A stretch of 64,000 nt of DNA, from contig OZ241871.1 in NCBI GenBank assembly GCA_965202955.1, positions 2,418,001 through 2,482,000 of the forward strand. Reading direction: 5' to 3'. This document shows positions 26,730-35,906 of this stretch, in pieces. A model generated the notes under the pieces. The model did no database searches, was not told where the DNA came from, and worked only from the letters and a program-made list of their open reading frames with translations. Source of the DNA: Bin5 sp034422415. Its GTDB lineage: Bacteria > Chloroflexota > Anaerolineae > Caldilineales > Caldilineaceae. Positions within the stretch are counted from its first letter, which is position 1; the number at the start of each line of letters is the position of its first letter. A program made the position numbers and the translations under genes.

Positions 26730-27905
26730 TTGAGCAAAGTGGCTTTTGAGCGAGCGAAGGTGTTGTTTGTCACGGGTGAATACCCGCCGATGGTGGGTGG
26801 CGTGGGCAGATTTACGGCGGAGCTGGCGGAGGCCCTGCAGGCCGAGGGCGCGCAGGTCGCCGTGTTGACCGATGCGCAGGTCCCTGCGTCCACTGGGGGG
26901 GATGCGGTGCGCGTTCTGGCGCAGACGGGCGGCTGGGGATGGCGGCTGCTGCGCGATGTTCCCGCGTGCGCGCGTGCGGTTGGCGCGTACTGGGTCCATG
27001 TCCAATACCAGACTGCGGCCTTCGGCATGCATCCGGCCATCCATGCGCTGCCCCGCTTTCTGCGGCGGCAGGGTCTGCACGCAGCCTGGACGTACCACGA
27101 CCTGCGTGTTCCCTATCTCTTTCCCAAGGCTGGCAACCGCCTGCGCAATTGGGTCACGCGCCTGCCGCTGCGTGGGGCGGAAGCAGTCGTGGTCACGAAT
27201 CAGAGCGACTGGGAGTCGGTGCGAGCGCAGACGCGGCCCGGTCAGCTTCACCGCATTCCGATCGGAAGCGATATCGAAAGCCGCCAATTCACGGATCGTG
27301 AGCGGCGGGAGCGCCGGGCGATGCGCGGCTACGGGGGCGATCAGCTTGTGCTCGGTTATTTCGGATTTCTGAACGCAAGCAAGGGCGGGCTGACCCTGGT
27401 GGAGACGCTGGATGCGCTGGTGCAGGACGGACGGGACGCGCATCTGCTGATGATCGGCGAGCGGGTCGGCGCGAGCGACGAGACGAACTTCCAGTATCTG
27501 CAGAGGGTCGAGGGCAGCATCGCCAAACGAGGGCTGGAGGGTCGCGTGCAGTGGACCGGCCACCAGGCGGACGCCGAGGTCGCGGCCGATTTCAACGCCA
27601 TTGATGTGCTGGTGATGCCCTATGAGGATGGCATGAGTATGCGCCGCAGCACGCTGACCGCGGCGCTTGCCAACGGCTGCGCGATCGTTACCACGCAACC
27701 GCAGGTCCCGACGCCTGAACTGGCGCCGGACTCCGATCTGCTGCTCGTTCCGCCGCGGGATGCGGCGGCGACGGCCGCGGCTGCAACGCGTATCGCCGAG
27801 GATGCCGACCTGGCTGCGAATCTGCGGGCCAACGCGCGGCAGGCCGCGCGCCAGTTCAGCTGGGATGTGATCGCGGCGCGGCACCTGGAGATCTACCGCG
27901 GCTAA
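26730..27905 (+). CDS. glycosyltransferase family 4
   Basis: A 391-residue GT-B glycosyltransferase. The N-terminal VLFVTGEYPPMVGGVGRFT loop is the family 4 acceptor-side signature; IPIGSDIE starts the C-terminal domain and VMPYEDGMSMRRSTL is the nucleotide-sugar site with its EGxxMR-like acidic stretch. It would transfer a sugar from a nucleotide donor in the cytoplasm, probably for surface polysaccharide. The start is TTG at 26730. It lies 24 bases after the PH-like gene. Confidence 0.85.
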   Translation: MSKVAFERAKVLFVTGEYPPMVGGVGRFTAELAEALQAEGAQVAVLTDAQVPASTGGDAVRVLAQTGGWGWRLLRDVPACARAVGAYWVHVQYQTAAFGMHPAIHALPRFLRRQGLHAAWTYHDLRVPYLFPKAGNRLRNWVTRLPLRGAEAVVVTNQSDWESVRAQTRPGQLHRIPIGSDIESRQFTDRERRERRAMRGYGGDQLVLGYFGFLNASKGGLTLVETLDALVQDGRDAHLLMIGERVGASDETNFQYLQRVEGSIAKRGLEGRVQWTGHQADAEVAADFNAIDVLVMPYEDGMSMRRSTLTAALANGCAIVTTQPQVPTPELAPDSDLLLVPPRDAAATAAAATRIAEDADLAANLRANARQAARQFSWDVIAARHLEIYRG

Positions 27906-27939
27906 GCCTCGATTTTTGCGGGGGATCATTTTGTGCCCG

Positions 27940-27968
27940 TTGACCCGCCAAACGTCGCGTTGTACACT
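27940..27968 (+). promoter_or_regulatory. promoter for the aldo/keto reductase
   Basis: TTGACC (27940-27945), 17 bases, TACACT (27963-27968), about 57 bases upstream of the ATG. Same -35 sequence and spacing as the selC promoter. Confidence 0.6.
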
Positions 27969-28024
27969 TTGCGGCATCGCAACTGGCTGGCAGACAACAC
28001 GAGCCAACCCATGGAGGCCAACAG

Positions 28025-29008
28025 ATGGAGTATCGTGCATTTGGGCGTACCGGATTGGATGTGTCGGCGATCGGTTATGGATGCTGGGAGATTGGCGGAG
28101 GCTATGGTCCCTTTGACGAGAGTGAGGTCGTGGCTGCGGTGCAGCGGGCGCTCGACCTGGGGATAAATCTTTTTGATACGGCGGAGGGCTATGGCTTTGG
28201 CCAGTCGGAGCGGATTCTTGGGAAGGCGCTGGGCGCGCGGCGTAAGGAGGCGATCGTTGTCACCAAGTTCGGCATCTACCGGCCGGAAGGAGAGTGGCAG
28301 CGCGACAGCAGACGCGAAACGGCGCTGGCAGCGATCGATCGCAGCCTGAAGGCGCTCGGGACCGACTATGTCGACGTCTATCTGATCCACTGGCCGGACA
28401 GGAAGACGCCGCTGGAGGAGACGATGGGCGCGCTGGAAGAGATCGTGCAGGCGGGCAAGGCGCGTTTCGTCGGTGTCTCCAACTTTTTGTCGCACGAGAT
28501 CGAGAACTGTATGGCGGCGCGCCGGGTGGACATTGCCCAGTACGGCTATCACATGTTCGACCGCCGGCTGGAGCGCGAGATCTTCCCGACAGTTGCACAG
28601 CATGGGATCGGTCTGATGACCTACGGATCGCTGGCGCACGGTCTGCTGACCGGCGCATTCACGTCTGAGACGACATTCGAGGAGAGTGACTGGCGCTCGA
28701 ACGGCGTCGCCTTCAACATTCCGCTCTTTACCGAGGAGGTCTTTGCCAGAAATGTGGCGGCGGTTGACGATCTCAAGCCGATCGCGGCCCGGCATGGCAA
28801 GACGGTGGCGCATCTGGCGCTGCGCTGGGTGCTGTCGAACCCGGTGGTGAGCGTGGCGCTGGTCGGGTTCCGCCGTCCGGCGGAGGTCGAGGAGGGCGCG
28901 GCCAGTCTCGACTGGTCGCTCGACCAGGAGACGCTGGACGAGATCGACGCTGTCTTCGCCAAGCACGGGGTGGATACGGCGCCGCATGCTTGGGTTGAAG
29001 AGCTGTGA
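28025..29008 (+). CDS. aldo/keto reductase
   Basis: A 327-residue AKR-fold oxidoreductase. The full catalytic tetrad is present: Asp51, Tyr56, Lys81 and His122, in FDTAEGYG, VVTKFG and LIHWP. It uses NADPH to reduce or oxidise carbonyl or sugar substrates in the cytoplasm. The C-terminal LVGFRRPAEVEE stretch holds cofactor contacts. The next gene, a PhyH oxygenase, follows after about 50 bases and is likely in the same transcript. Confidence 0.9.
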   Translation: MEYRAFGRTGLDVSAIGYGCWEIGGGYGPFDESEVVAAVQRALDLGINLFDTAEGYGFGQSERILGKALGARRKEAIVVTKFGIYRPEGEWQRDSRRETALAAIDRSLKALGTDYVDVYLIHWPDRKTPLEETMGALEEIVQAGKARFVGVSNFLSHEIENCMAARRVDIAQYGYHMFDRRLEREIFPTVAQHGIGLMTYGSLAHGLLTGAFTSETTFEESDWRSNGVAFNIPLFTEEVFARNVAAVDDLKPIAARHGKTVAHLALRWVLSNPVVSVALVGFRRPAEVEEGAASLDWSLDQETLDEIDAVFAKHGVDTAPHAWVEEL

Positions 29009-29062
29009 GCGCTGGCGCTCGAAGATTTCGATTCTGGTAGGCAGAGAAAGGGAAAGGTGTGT

Positions 29063-29857
29063 ATGGCTGCACAGCGGCTACGCGTTCTAACCGAGGAGCA
29101 GGTCAGGCAGTTCAGGCTCAACGGTTTTCTGACCGTCGAGAACGTTCTCTCAGCGGAGGAAGTGGAGGTCCTGGCCGCGCACATCGATCTGATCGCGGCG
29201 GGAAAGGCCGCGAACATCCCGGACACGAGCATCCAGCTGGAGAAGGTCTTTCGAGAGGGTGAACGGGATGTTACCGACCGGGTGCTTGCGGTGCGCAAGC
29301 TGTACAACCTGGCCGTTTACGACGAGATCATGTGGCGCCATGCCACCCATCCCCGCATCGTTGACATCATCGCCGATCTGCTGGGCAGCGAAGACATCAA
29401 GATGTACGGCGACCAGCTCTTCATGAAGGCGCCGGTCACGGGCACGGAGCAGCCCTGGCATCAGGATTCGGCGTCGTGGCGGGATATCTTCCCGATGGAC
29501 CTGGTGTCGGCGTGGACGGCAATCGATGCGGCGCTGGTCGAGAACGGCTGCCTGAACTTCGTGCCCGGCACGCACCGCTGGGGGATGATGCGCAAGCCGC
29601 AGCTGGAATGGTTCCTGGAAGATTTGGGGAGCGAGGCGTGGCCGATCGTGCCGGCGCCGCTGAGCGCAGGAAGCGTCAGCTTTCACCACAGTTTGGTCCT
29701 GCACCAGAGCAACGCCAACCTGTCGGGCCGGCGGCGGCGCGGTTACGCGGTCCACTACATGCGCGCCTCGTCGCAGCGTGACGAAACGGTTACCGATGCG
29801 CCCAAGATGCCTCCTTTCAAGCAGGTCAGGGGCCGTTCGTTTGCGGGGCGGGTGTAG
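29063..29857 (+). CDS. phytanoyl-CoA dioxygenase family protein
   Basis: About 264 residues of the PhyH Fe(II)/2-oxoglutarate oxygenase family. Metal ligands are the His and Asp of HQDSASW and a His in SLVLHQSNAN; the Arg near the C-terminus (RRRRGYAVHYM) binds 2-oxoglutarate. The ATG at 29063 has AAAGG upstream; a GTG six bases earlier is also possible. It is only distantly similar to the PhyH gene at 15530. Paired with an aldo/keto reductase, suggesting oxidation of a sugar or small molecule. Confidence 0.87.
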   Translation: MAAQRLRVLTEEQVRQFRLNGFLTVENVLSAEEVEVLAAHIDLIAAGKAANIPDTSIQLEKVFREGERDVTDRVLAVRKLYNLAVYDEIMWRHATHPRIVDIIADLLGSEDIKMYGDQLFMKAPVTGTEQPWHQDSASWRDIFPMDLVSAWTAIDAALVENGCLNFVPGTHRWGMMRKPQLEWFLEDLGSEAWPIVPAPLSAGSVSFHHSLVLHQSNANLSGRRRRGYAVHYMRASSQRDETVTDAPKMPPFKQVRGRSFAGRV

Positions 29858-29936
29858 CCGCGCTTGCAGTGAGTCGCCGGCAGGTGCTCAGACAGCCGCG
29901 CGCAGGTAGGCCCTTCCCATTCACAACCTGCGATGA

Positions 29937-30968
29937 CTACACTGCCCTGGGCGGGCCGAGGGGATGCGGGCCGTTTGTGATTGGATTGGCGCGGGCGTGG
30001 GTGTAGACGGCGTCCTGCACCTCGAGGATGCGGACCGCGTCGGTGATGTCGGGTTTGAAGCTGCGTCCTTCGGCGAGCGCGGCGAGCGCGCGCCGGATCA
30101 TCTCGCGCATCAGGCTGCCATAGCCGCTGTCGGGGTGGAAGGAGACGCCCTGCGTGGTGTGGACCTCGACGACCGATTCCCCCTGCTGGTTATAGCGCTG
30201 CAGGACCGTCGCCTTGGTGCCGACGAAGCGGAAACTGTGGTCGCCGGAGCGGGCGCCCGACGGGTAGCTGTAGCCTGATTCGACGATTCCCGTTATCCCG
30301 TCTTCGGTGCGGAGCATGCCCACCGCCACATCCTCTATCGCGCGCGCGTACATCGTATTGGAGATGACGCCGCCGACCACACTGACAGGTCTGTCCCCGA
30401 CAAATTGCAAAAAGGTGTCGATGCCGTGCGCGGCTTCGGTTGCCCAGCAGCCACCGCCAGAGATTGCCGGGTCGTTGTGCCAGGCGGAGGGGGTCGGGTC
30501 GTAGCGCGAGGGCGGCCCGTTGTTGAGACGGCTGTTGTAGAGGATGAGGTCGCCGAAGCTGCCGTCGTCGATCATCTGTTGGACGAGGGCGACGAGGTAG
30601 GTGGCGCGGTTGGGCAGGGTCATGGCGCTGAAGACGCCGCGTTCGGCGCACAGCCCGGCGGCAGGTCTTATGCGTGCGGCGCAGTCGGCGAAAGGCTTGT
30701 CGAGCAGAAAGGGGATATCGCGCTGCGCGCAGGCGAGGACGTGCTGCGGCATTTCGTTGTGCTTGCCGGCGACCAGTGCGGCGTCGGGCCGGGATGCATC
30801 GAGACATTCTCCCGCCGAACTGTAGGCGGGGCAGCTGAATTCATCGGCCAGCTGCTGGCGCGGGCCCTGTTCGGCGTCCATGACGGCGACGATCTCATGG
30901 CCCAGGTCACGCGTCGTCGTCGCCATGCCGCGCCCGTGATGGCTGTAGGAAAGTAGAGCGATTCGCAT
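29937..30968 (-). CDS. Gfo/Idh/MocA-family oxidoreductase
   Basis: A 343-residue NAD(P)-dependent sugar-type oxidoreductase. The Rossmann start is atypical (MRIALLSYSHHGRGMA lacks the usual GxGxxG), but the catalytic-loop LDKPFAD and the C-terminal beta-sheet domain fit the family. The ATG at 30968 is chosen because it starts the first Rossmann strand; a much longer open frame upstream overlaps the next gene. It lies 11 bases after the gene at 30980, so they form an operon. Confidence 0.75.
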   Translation of the reverse strand: MRIALLSYSHHGRGMATTTRDLGHEIVAVMDAEQGPRQQLADEFSCPAYSSAGECLDASRPDAALVAGKHNEMPQHVLACAQRDIPFLLDKPFADCAARIRPAAGLCAERGVFSAMTLPNRATYLVALVQQMIDDGSFGDLILYNSRLNNGPPSRYDPTPSAWHNDPAISGGGCWATEAAHGIDTFLQFVGDRPVSVVGGVISNTMYARAIEDVAVGMLRTEDGITGIVESGYSYPSGARSGDHSFRFVGTKATVLQRYNQQGESVVEVHTTQGVSFHPDSGYGSLMREMIRRALAALAEGRSFKPDITDAVRILEVQDAVYTHARANPITNGPHPLGPPRAV

Positions 30969-30979
30969 CGTTTTGTACC

Positions 30980-32032
30980 TCAGATCCAACCGTGGTTGCG
31001 GGTGACTGGCACGCCGTGGCGCTGGTGGGTCCACGACAGGCCGCCTTCCAGGACGATTTCGTGTCCGCTGATGGCCGAGCTTTCGGCGGCGAAGAGGATC
31101 TCCATGATGTGGCGGCCCCACTCGCCGGAGGTGGGCGGCTCGAGATCCTGTTCGATCGATTCGACGAACGACTTCCACTCATGGTGCATCTCGACCGGCG
31201 GATCGTCGAAGGGGATCTCCTTCCACTCGTCGCCCTGCCCGATTCTGACGAATTTCTCGCCGTGCTGGCTGAAGCGGAGGGTGCCGTTGGCGCAGATGAC
31301 CTGGCTTTCGTAGTTGGGCGCGCCGTCGGCAAATCCGACCGAGACGGCGACCCCGGCCAGGCCGTTCTTGTAGCGGACGAGCGCGGTGGCGGTGTCGTCG
31401 CTGGCCTGGTAGTGGGCGCGGGTGCCGATGCTGGCGGATACAGAGACGGCCTGGGAGGCCATCAGCCAGGTGAGGCGGTCGACGACGTGGACGCCGTTGG
31501 CGAGCCACATGCCGCCGCCGTGGAAGCGGCTGCGGTACTGCGGGGGCCGGCCGGCGAAGTTCCAGTTCTTGGACATGTAGCAGATGATCGTCATCAGCGG
31601 GCCCAGCTGGCCGGAGTCGAGGATCTCCTTGGCCTTGAGGCTGGTGCCGTAGAAGTGTTGGGTCTGGCCGACCATGAGCTTGACGTTGTTGCGGGCGGCG
31701 GCTTCGATCATGTCGTCGCACTGTTCGAGGCTGAGCGCCATCGGTTTTTCGACGAGGACGTGCTTGCCGGCGTTGCAGGCGTCGACGGTGAGGCGGTGGT
31801 GGAGCTGGTGGCCGAGGACGACGGCGACGGCGTCGATTTCGTCATCCTTGAGAAGCTCGGTGTGGGTAGGGTAGCCCTTGGGGATGTCGTACTTCTCCAT
31901 ATACTCGCGTCGCTTCTCTTCGAAGAGGTCGGCGACGGCGACGACTTCGACGTTGTCGAGCGTCTCGATGGCACTGCAGTGGGCGCGGGCGATGCCGCCC
32001 AGACCGATGATTCCGACTTTCAAATTCGCCAT
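30980..32032 (-). CDS. Gfo/Idh/MocA-family oxidoreductase
   Basis: A 350-residue oxidoreductase. Rossmann motif GLGGIARAHCSAIETLDNV at the N-terminus and the catalytic LVEKPMALSLEQC loop near residue 95. The C-terminal domain has the HVVDRLTWLM helix with a histidine that often assists catalysis. Nearly identical over most of its length to the next gene at 32175. Such enzymes oxidise or reduce sugars, inositols or related compounds with NAD(P). Substrate unknown. Confidence 0.87.
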   Translation of the reverse strand: MANLKVGIIGLGGIARAHCSAIETLDNVEVVAVADLFEEKRREYMEKYDIPKGYPTHTELLKDDEIDAVAVVLGHQLHHRLTVDACNAGKHVLVEKPMALSLEQCDDMIEAAARNNVKLMVGQTQHFYGTSLKAKEILDSGQLGPLMTIICYMSKNWNFAGRPPQYRSRFHGGGMWLANGVHVVDRLTWLMASQAVSVSASIGTRAHYQASDDTATALVRYKNGLAGVAVSVGFADGAPNYESQVICANGTLRFSQHGEKFVRIGQGDEWKEIPFDDPPVEMHHEWKSFVESIEQDLEPPTSGEWGRHIMEILFAAESSAISGHEIVLEGGLSWTHQRHGVPVTRNHGWI

Positions 32033-32174
32033 GCTTGGTTGTCTCGCTCCTGTGGGTTGTGAATCTTCAGAATCTTCCTCAATTTACGGGAGAACAGGTC
32101 TTGTCCCAGGGCCTGATTTGATTTCGGGTCTGGCATGTAGCGGGAGGGCAGCGTAGTCGGCATGGTTGAGCGCG

Positions 32175-33227
32175 TCAAATCCAGCCGTGATTGCGGGTGA
32201 CGGGTGTGCCGGATCGCTGGTGTGTCCACGAGAGACCGCTTTCGAGGACGACGTCGCGCCCGCTGATGGCCGAACTTTCGGCGGCGAAGAGGATCTCCAT
32301 GATGTGACGGCTCCACTCGCCGGAGGTGGGCGGCTCGATGTCCTGTTCGATCGACTCGACAAACGATTTCCACTCATAGTGCATGACGGCCGGCGGGTCG
32401 TCGTAGGGGATATCCTGCCACTCATTCCCCTGTCCGATCTGGAGGAACGGTTGTCTGCCGCCGCCGATGCGCAGGGTGCCGTTGGCGCAGATAACCTGGG
32501 TATCAAAGATGGGTGCGCCGTCGGCGAATCCGATCGAGACGGCAACGCCGGCGAGGCCGTTCTTGTAGCGGATGAGGGCGGTGGCGGTGTCGTCGGCGGC
32601 CTGGTAGTGGGCGCGGGTGCCGATGCTGGCGGATACGGAGACGGCCTGGGAGGCCATCAGCCAGGTGAGGCGGTCGACGACGTGGACTCCGTTGGTGATC
32701 CACATGCCGCCGCCGTGGAAGCGGCTGCGGTACTGGGGAGGGCGATTGGCGTAGGTCCAGTTTTTGGACGAGTAGCTGACGATCGTCATCAGCGGACCTA
32801 GACGGCCCGAATCGAGGATCTCCTTCATTTTGAGGAGGATGCCAGAAAAGTGCGGGGTATGGCCGACCATGAGCTTGACGCTATTGCTGGCGGCGGCCTC
32901 GATCATGTCGTCGCACTGCTCGAGGCTGAGCGCCATCGGCTTTTCGACAAGGACATGCTTGCCGGCGTTGCAGGCGTCGACGGTGAGGCGGTGGTGGAGC
33001 TGATGGCCGAGGACGACGGCGACGGCGTCGATTTCATCGTCCTTGATAAGTTCGGTATGGGTGGGATAGCCCTTGGGGATGTCGTACTTCTCCATATACT
33101 CGCGTCGTTTCTCTTCGAAGAGGTCGGCGACGGCGACGACCTCGACATTGTCCAGGGTGGCGATAGCGTCGCAGTGGGAGCGGGCGATGCCGCCCAGCCC
33201 GACAATTCCGACTTTCAGCGTGGCCAT
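32175..33227 (-). CDS. Gfo/Idh/MocA-family oxidoreductase, tandem copy
   Basis: A 350-residue paralogue of 30980-32032, the same length and clearly the product of a tandem duplication. It shares GLGGIARSHCDAI, VEKPMALSLEQC and HVVDRLTWLM. A short sequence before each start (GCTCCTGTGGGTT) is also duplicated. The ATG at 33227 is chosen by alignment to its copy. Differences are concentrated around residues 115-140 and 230-260, near the substrate pocket. Confidence 0.87.
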   Translation of the reverse strand: MATLKVGIVGLGGIARSHCDAIATLDNVEVVAVADLFEEKRREYMEKYDIPKGYPTHTELIKDDEIDAVAVVLGHQLHHRLTVDACNAGKHVLVEKPMALSLEQCDDMIEAAASNSVKLMVGHTPHFSGILLKMKEILDSGRLGPLMTIVSYSSKNWTYANRPPQYRSRFHGGGMWITNGVHVVDRLTWLMASQAVSVSASIGTRAHYQAADDTATALIRYKNGLAGVAVSIGFADGAPIFDTQVICANGTLRIGGGRQPFLQIGQGNEWQDIPYDDPPAVMHYEWKSFVESIEQDIEPPTSGEWSRHIMEILFAAESSAISGRDVVLESGLSWTHQRSGTPVTRNHGWI

Positions 33228-33252
33228 ATCAGCTTGTCGCTCCTGTGGGTTA

Positions 33253-33378
33253 TCAATTGAAGAGGCCGCCGGCAGTGCCATCGACGATCTGGCGCTGGAA
33301 GATGAGGGTGATGTTGACCGGTATTGTCGCGAGGACGGCGGCTGCGAGCCTGCCATCCGCGCTGATCGGTGCGATTCT
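33253..33378 (-). pseudogene. 3' remnant of a MalG-type sugar ABC permease
   Basis: The minus strand encodes a C-terminal fragment (ADGRLAAAVLATIP, then a hydrophobic strand, FQRQIVDGTAGG and stop at 33253) that matches the end of carbohydrate ABC transporter inner-membrane permeases of the MalG type. Only about 40 residues remain and there is no start, so it is a relic. It lies between the tandem oxidoreductase and the divergent oxidoreductase at 33475. Confidence 0.65.
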
Positions 33379-33474
33379 GGTACAATGCGGCGCGAAGTTG
33401 CTCAGGAATCCTATCAGACAGTTCCCCTGCCTTTCAAGTCGAAAGCGGGGGCAGGGTCGAATGGAGATGATCGG

Positions 33475-34455
33475 ATGACAATGAAGATCGCAGTGGTCGG
33501 GACCGGCGGCGTTGCCGTGAGGAACTATCTTCCCTACATCGCGGAGCGGAAAGATGTCGAGCTCAGCTATCTGAACCGGACGCGCAGCAAGGCGGCGGCG
33601 GCGGCGGAGCAGTTCGGCGGGCGCGTGGCGGCGGATCCGGCCGACTTGATGGCGGACGAGCCGGACGCCTGCCTGATATTTACCAAGGAGGTGGAGCGGG
33701 TGGACGCGGCGAACGCGCTGCTGCCTTACAGACCAAAGCGGCTCTTCTTCGAGAAGCCGCTGGCGGCGCGGCATGGGCAGGCGAATGTGGTGGAGGAGGA
33801 CTTCTTCGACGCACGGGCGATGCTGCAAACGGCGCACGGCGCGGGCGTGGAGACGGCGATGGTCTTCAACTACCGCTTCTTCGAACAGACGCAACTGGCG
33901 CGAGAGATTGTTGAGCGGGCGGCGTTCGGGCGGCCGGTGCATTTCACGGGCATGGTGCACTACAACTGCTGGAGCCATTGCATCGACCTGGTGCTGCAGT
34001 TCATGGGTCCGGCGGCGAGCATCAGCGCGCAAGCGACAGAGGACTCAGGCAACGTGACGGTGGCTGCGCGCATGGAAAACGACGCCACCGGCACGCTGAT
34101 CGGCACCTCCGCCATCGACCTGAAGCTGCCGCTCTATGAGTTGACCTTTGCCTATGAGCACGGGCGGCTGAGTATGCGCGACCTGGACGGCGAGATGGAG
34201 GTGATCGACTACCGGACGGTCCGGCACGAGCGGCACAGTCTGCCGTATGACATTTCGCGCTGGGACCAGTACCGGGTGTCGTTCGGGAAGGCGATCAACG
34301 CGTACCTGGACAGTGTGCGCGACGGGGCGCCGCCGCCGATTCCGGGTGTGGCGGGCTTGCAGGAGTTGCAGTTCGAAGCGGGAATCAAGCGGGCGATTGC
34401 CACGGGCGCGACGGTGGAGTTGGAGGAGGCGTTTGGGATGGGGGATGTGTCCTGA
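33475..34455 (+). CDS. Gfo/Idh/MocA-family oxidoreductase
   Basis: A 326-residue oxidoreductase transcribed away from the three others. Rossmann motif MKIAVVGTGGVAVRNYLP and catalytic FFEKPLAARH are present. The C-terminal domain has the HYNCWSHCIDL helix in the place of the usual conserved histidine. The ATG at 33475 fits the Rossmann start. A TACAAT lies at 33381-33386 but without a good -35 box. Not a close paralogue of its neighbours. Confidence 0.82.
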   Translation: MTMKIAVVGTGGVAVRNYLPYIAERKDVELSYLNRTRSKAAAAAEQFGGRVAADPADLMADEPDACLIFTKEVERVDAANALLPYRPKRLFFEKPLAARHGQANVVEEDFFDARAMLQTAHGAGVETAMVFNYRFFEQTQLAREIVERAAFGRPVHFTGMVHYNCWSHCIDLVLQFMGPAASISAQATEDSGNVTVAARMENDATGTLIGTSAIDLKLPLYELTFAYEHGRLSMRDLDGEMEVIDYRTVRHERHSLPYDISRWDQYRVSFGKAINAYLDSVRDGAPPPIPGVAGLQELQFEAGIKRAIATGATVELEEAFGMGDVS

Positions 34456-34469
34456 TCCCACAGATCAGG
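34451..34469. terminator. hairpin between convergent genes
   Basis: CCTGATC and GATCAGG form a perfect 7-base stem around a 5-base loop, overlapping the stop codon of the gene at 33475 and lying between convergent genes. It could terminate both strands, but it lacks a strong T-run. Confidence 0.4.
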
Positions 34470-34570
34470 GGACGACTTTGGACATTCCGTCGCACTTCAA
34501 GCGGTCCGTTTGGCAGCACCCAACGGATGTGGAGCGTCAGGACGCTTATGAACGCTACGTCAGTTCAGCC

Positions 34571-35818
34571 CTACTGCTGCAACTCCGTTTTCGGCAGCTC
34601 CTTGGTCGGGTCGACGAAGGGGACGCGGACGACTTCGGCGTCGACGAGGCCGCCGGCGGGGAGTTGGACCTTGGCCTGGGTGCCGCGTTTCCAATGTGAG
34701 CGCGGCATGACGGCCAGGGCGATGTTGGACTGCTGAGTCGGGGACCAGAAGGCGCTGGTGACGTAGCCGATGTCCTCGCATGAGCCGGTGTCCTTGACCA
34801 GATAGAAGTCCTCGTTGTACCAGACGATCGGCTGGCCGCCGAGCCGCAGGCCGACGAGCCGCTGCTGCACTCCCTCCTGCTTGATCCTTGTGAGCGCCTC
34901 TTTGCCGATAAAATCACCCTTGTCGAGGTCGACCTGCCAGCCGAGGCGGACTTCGTAGGGGTTGTTCTCGATGTCCATGTCCTGGCCGTAGGAGAGGATG
35001 CCGGCCTCGATGCGGCGGATGTGGCTGGGCGCGATCACGCCCAGATTGAACTCCTCGCCCTGTTCGAGGATGTAGGGCCAGACGTCGTCGGCGTGGAGCA
35101 TGGCGTCGTGCAGGTAGATCTCGAAGCCGAGCTCGGCGGAGAAGCCGGTGCGTGAGATGGTCACACGATGGCCGTTGACGGTGTCGTGTATCAGGCCGTA
35201 GTAGGGGATCTCGCGCACGTGGGAGCCGACCATCTTCTCCAGCAGATCGGCGGACTTGGGGCCCTGGATCTGGACCGGGGAGACGTCGAGCTCGTGGATG
35301 TCGACGTTGAAGCGGCCGGTGGCGTTGACGCCCTGCGCCCAGAGCAGCACGTCGGAGTCGGAGATGCTGAACCAGAACTCGTCGTCGGCGACGCGCAGGA
35401 GCACGGGGTCGTTGATGATGCCGCCGTACTGGTTGCAGAGGATGACATAGCGGGCCTGCATGGGCGGCAGGAGGGTGTGGACGTCGCGGGTGATCAGATA
35501 GTCGACGAAGGCGGCAGCGTCGGGGCCTTTGACGCAGATCTGGCGCTCGACGGCGACGTCCCACATGCTGACGTGCTCGGTGAGGAATTTGTACTCGGCG
35601 AGCATGCCGCCGTCTTCGGGCTTGATGTAGGCACGCGGGTGATATTGATGGTTGTAGGTGGTGTAGGCCCAGCAGCCGGCGGCCTTGGAGAGGTGCCACC
35701 AGGGCGATTTGCGGATGCGGGTGGAGATGAGCATGCGGGCGTCGCTGTTGCCGCTCTGGCGCAGGTTGATCGGCAGGCGGCGGCGTTTGAGACCGTCGAT
35801 AAGTAGGGTCTGTGTCAT
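34571..35818 (-). CDS. GcvT-family tetrahydrofolate-dependent aminomethyltransferase/demethylase, DmdA-like
   Basis: A 415-residue member of the GcvT/DmdA folate-dependent family. The N-terminal SPWWHLSKAAG ... YNHQYHPR, the central DVAVERQICVKGPDAA, DILLW-like DVLLWAQG and DVSPVQIQGPKSADLL segments resemble DMSP demethylase (DmdA) more than the glycine-cleavage T protein. Those enzymes pass a methyl group to tetrahydrofolate. GGAG lies 9 bases before the ATG at 35818. It is followed upstream by a dimethylglycine-dehydrogenase-like gene. DMSP as substrate is only a suggestion. Confidence 0.72.
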   Translation of the reverse strand: MTQTLLIDGLKRRRLPINLRQSGNSDARMLISTRIRKSPWWHLSKAAGCWAYTTYNHQYHPRAYIKPEDGGMLAEYKFLTEHVSMWDVAVERQICVKGPDAAAFVDYLITRDVHTLLPPMQARYVILCNQYGGIINDPVLLRVADDEFWFSISDSDVLLWAQGVNATGRFNVDIHELDVSPVQIQGPKSADLLEKMVGSHVREIPYYGLIHDTVNGHRVTISRTGFSAELGFEIYLHDAMLHADDVWPYILEQGEEFNLGVIAPSHIRRIEAGILSYGQDMDIENNPYEVRLGWQVDLDKGDFIGKEALTRIKQEGVQQRLVGLRLGGQPIVWYNEDFYLVKDTGSCEDIGYVTSAFWSPTQQSNIALAVMPRSHWKRGTQAKVQLPAGGLVDAEVVRVPFVDPTKELPKTELQQ

Positions 35819-35906
35819 GTGTGGTTGCTCCGGTGGTTGCTAGTTTTGAGTTTCGAGTTTTTAGTTTTTAGTGGGCAGCCGCCGCGAGATGATTTATCTC
35901 TGGCGT

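Noticed and set aside
26103..28040. A 645-codon open frame on the minus strand
   Set aside because: It runs antisense to a glycosyltransferase and two small genes with clear homology. Long antisense frames are expected in GC-rich DNA.
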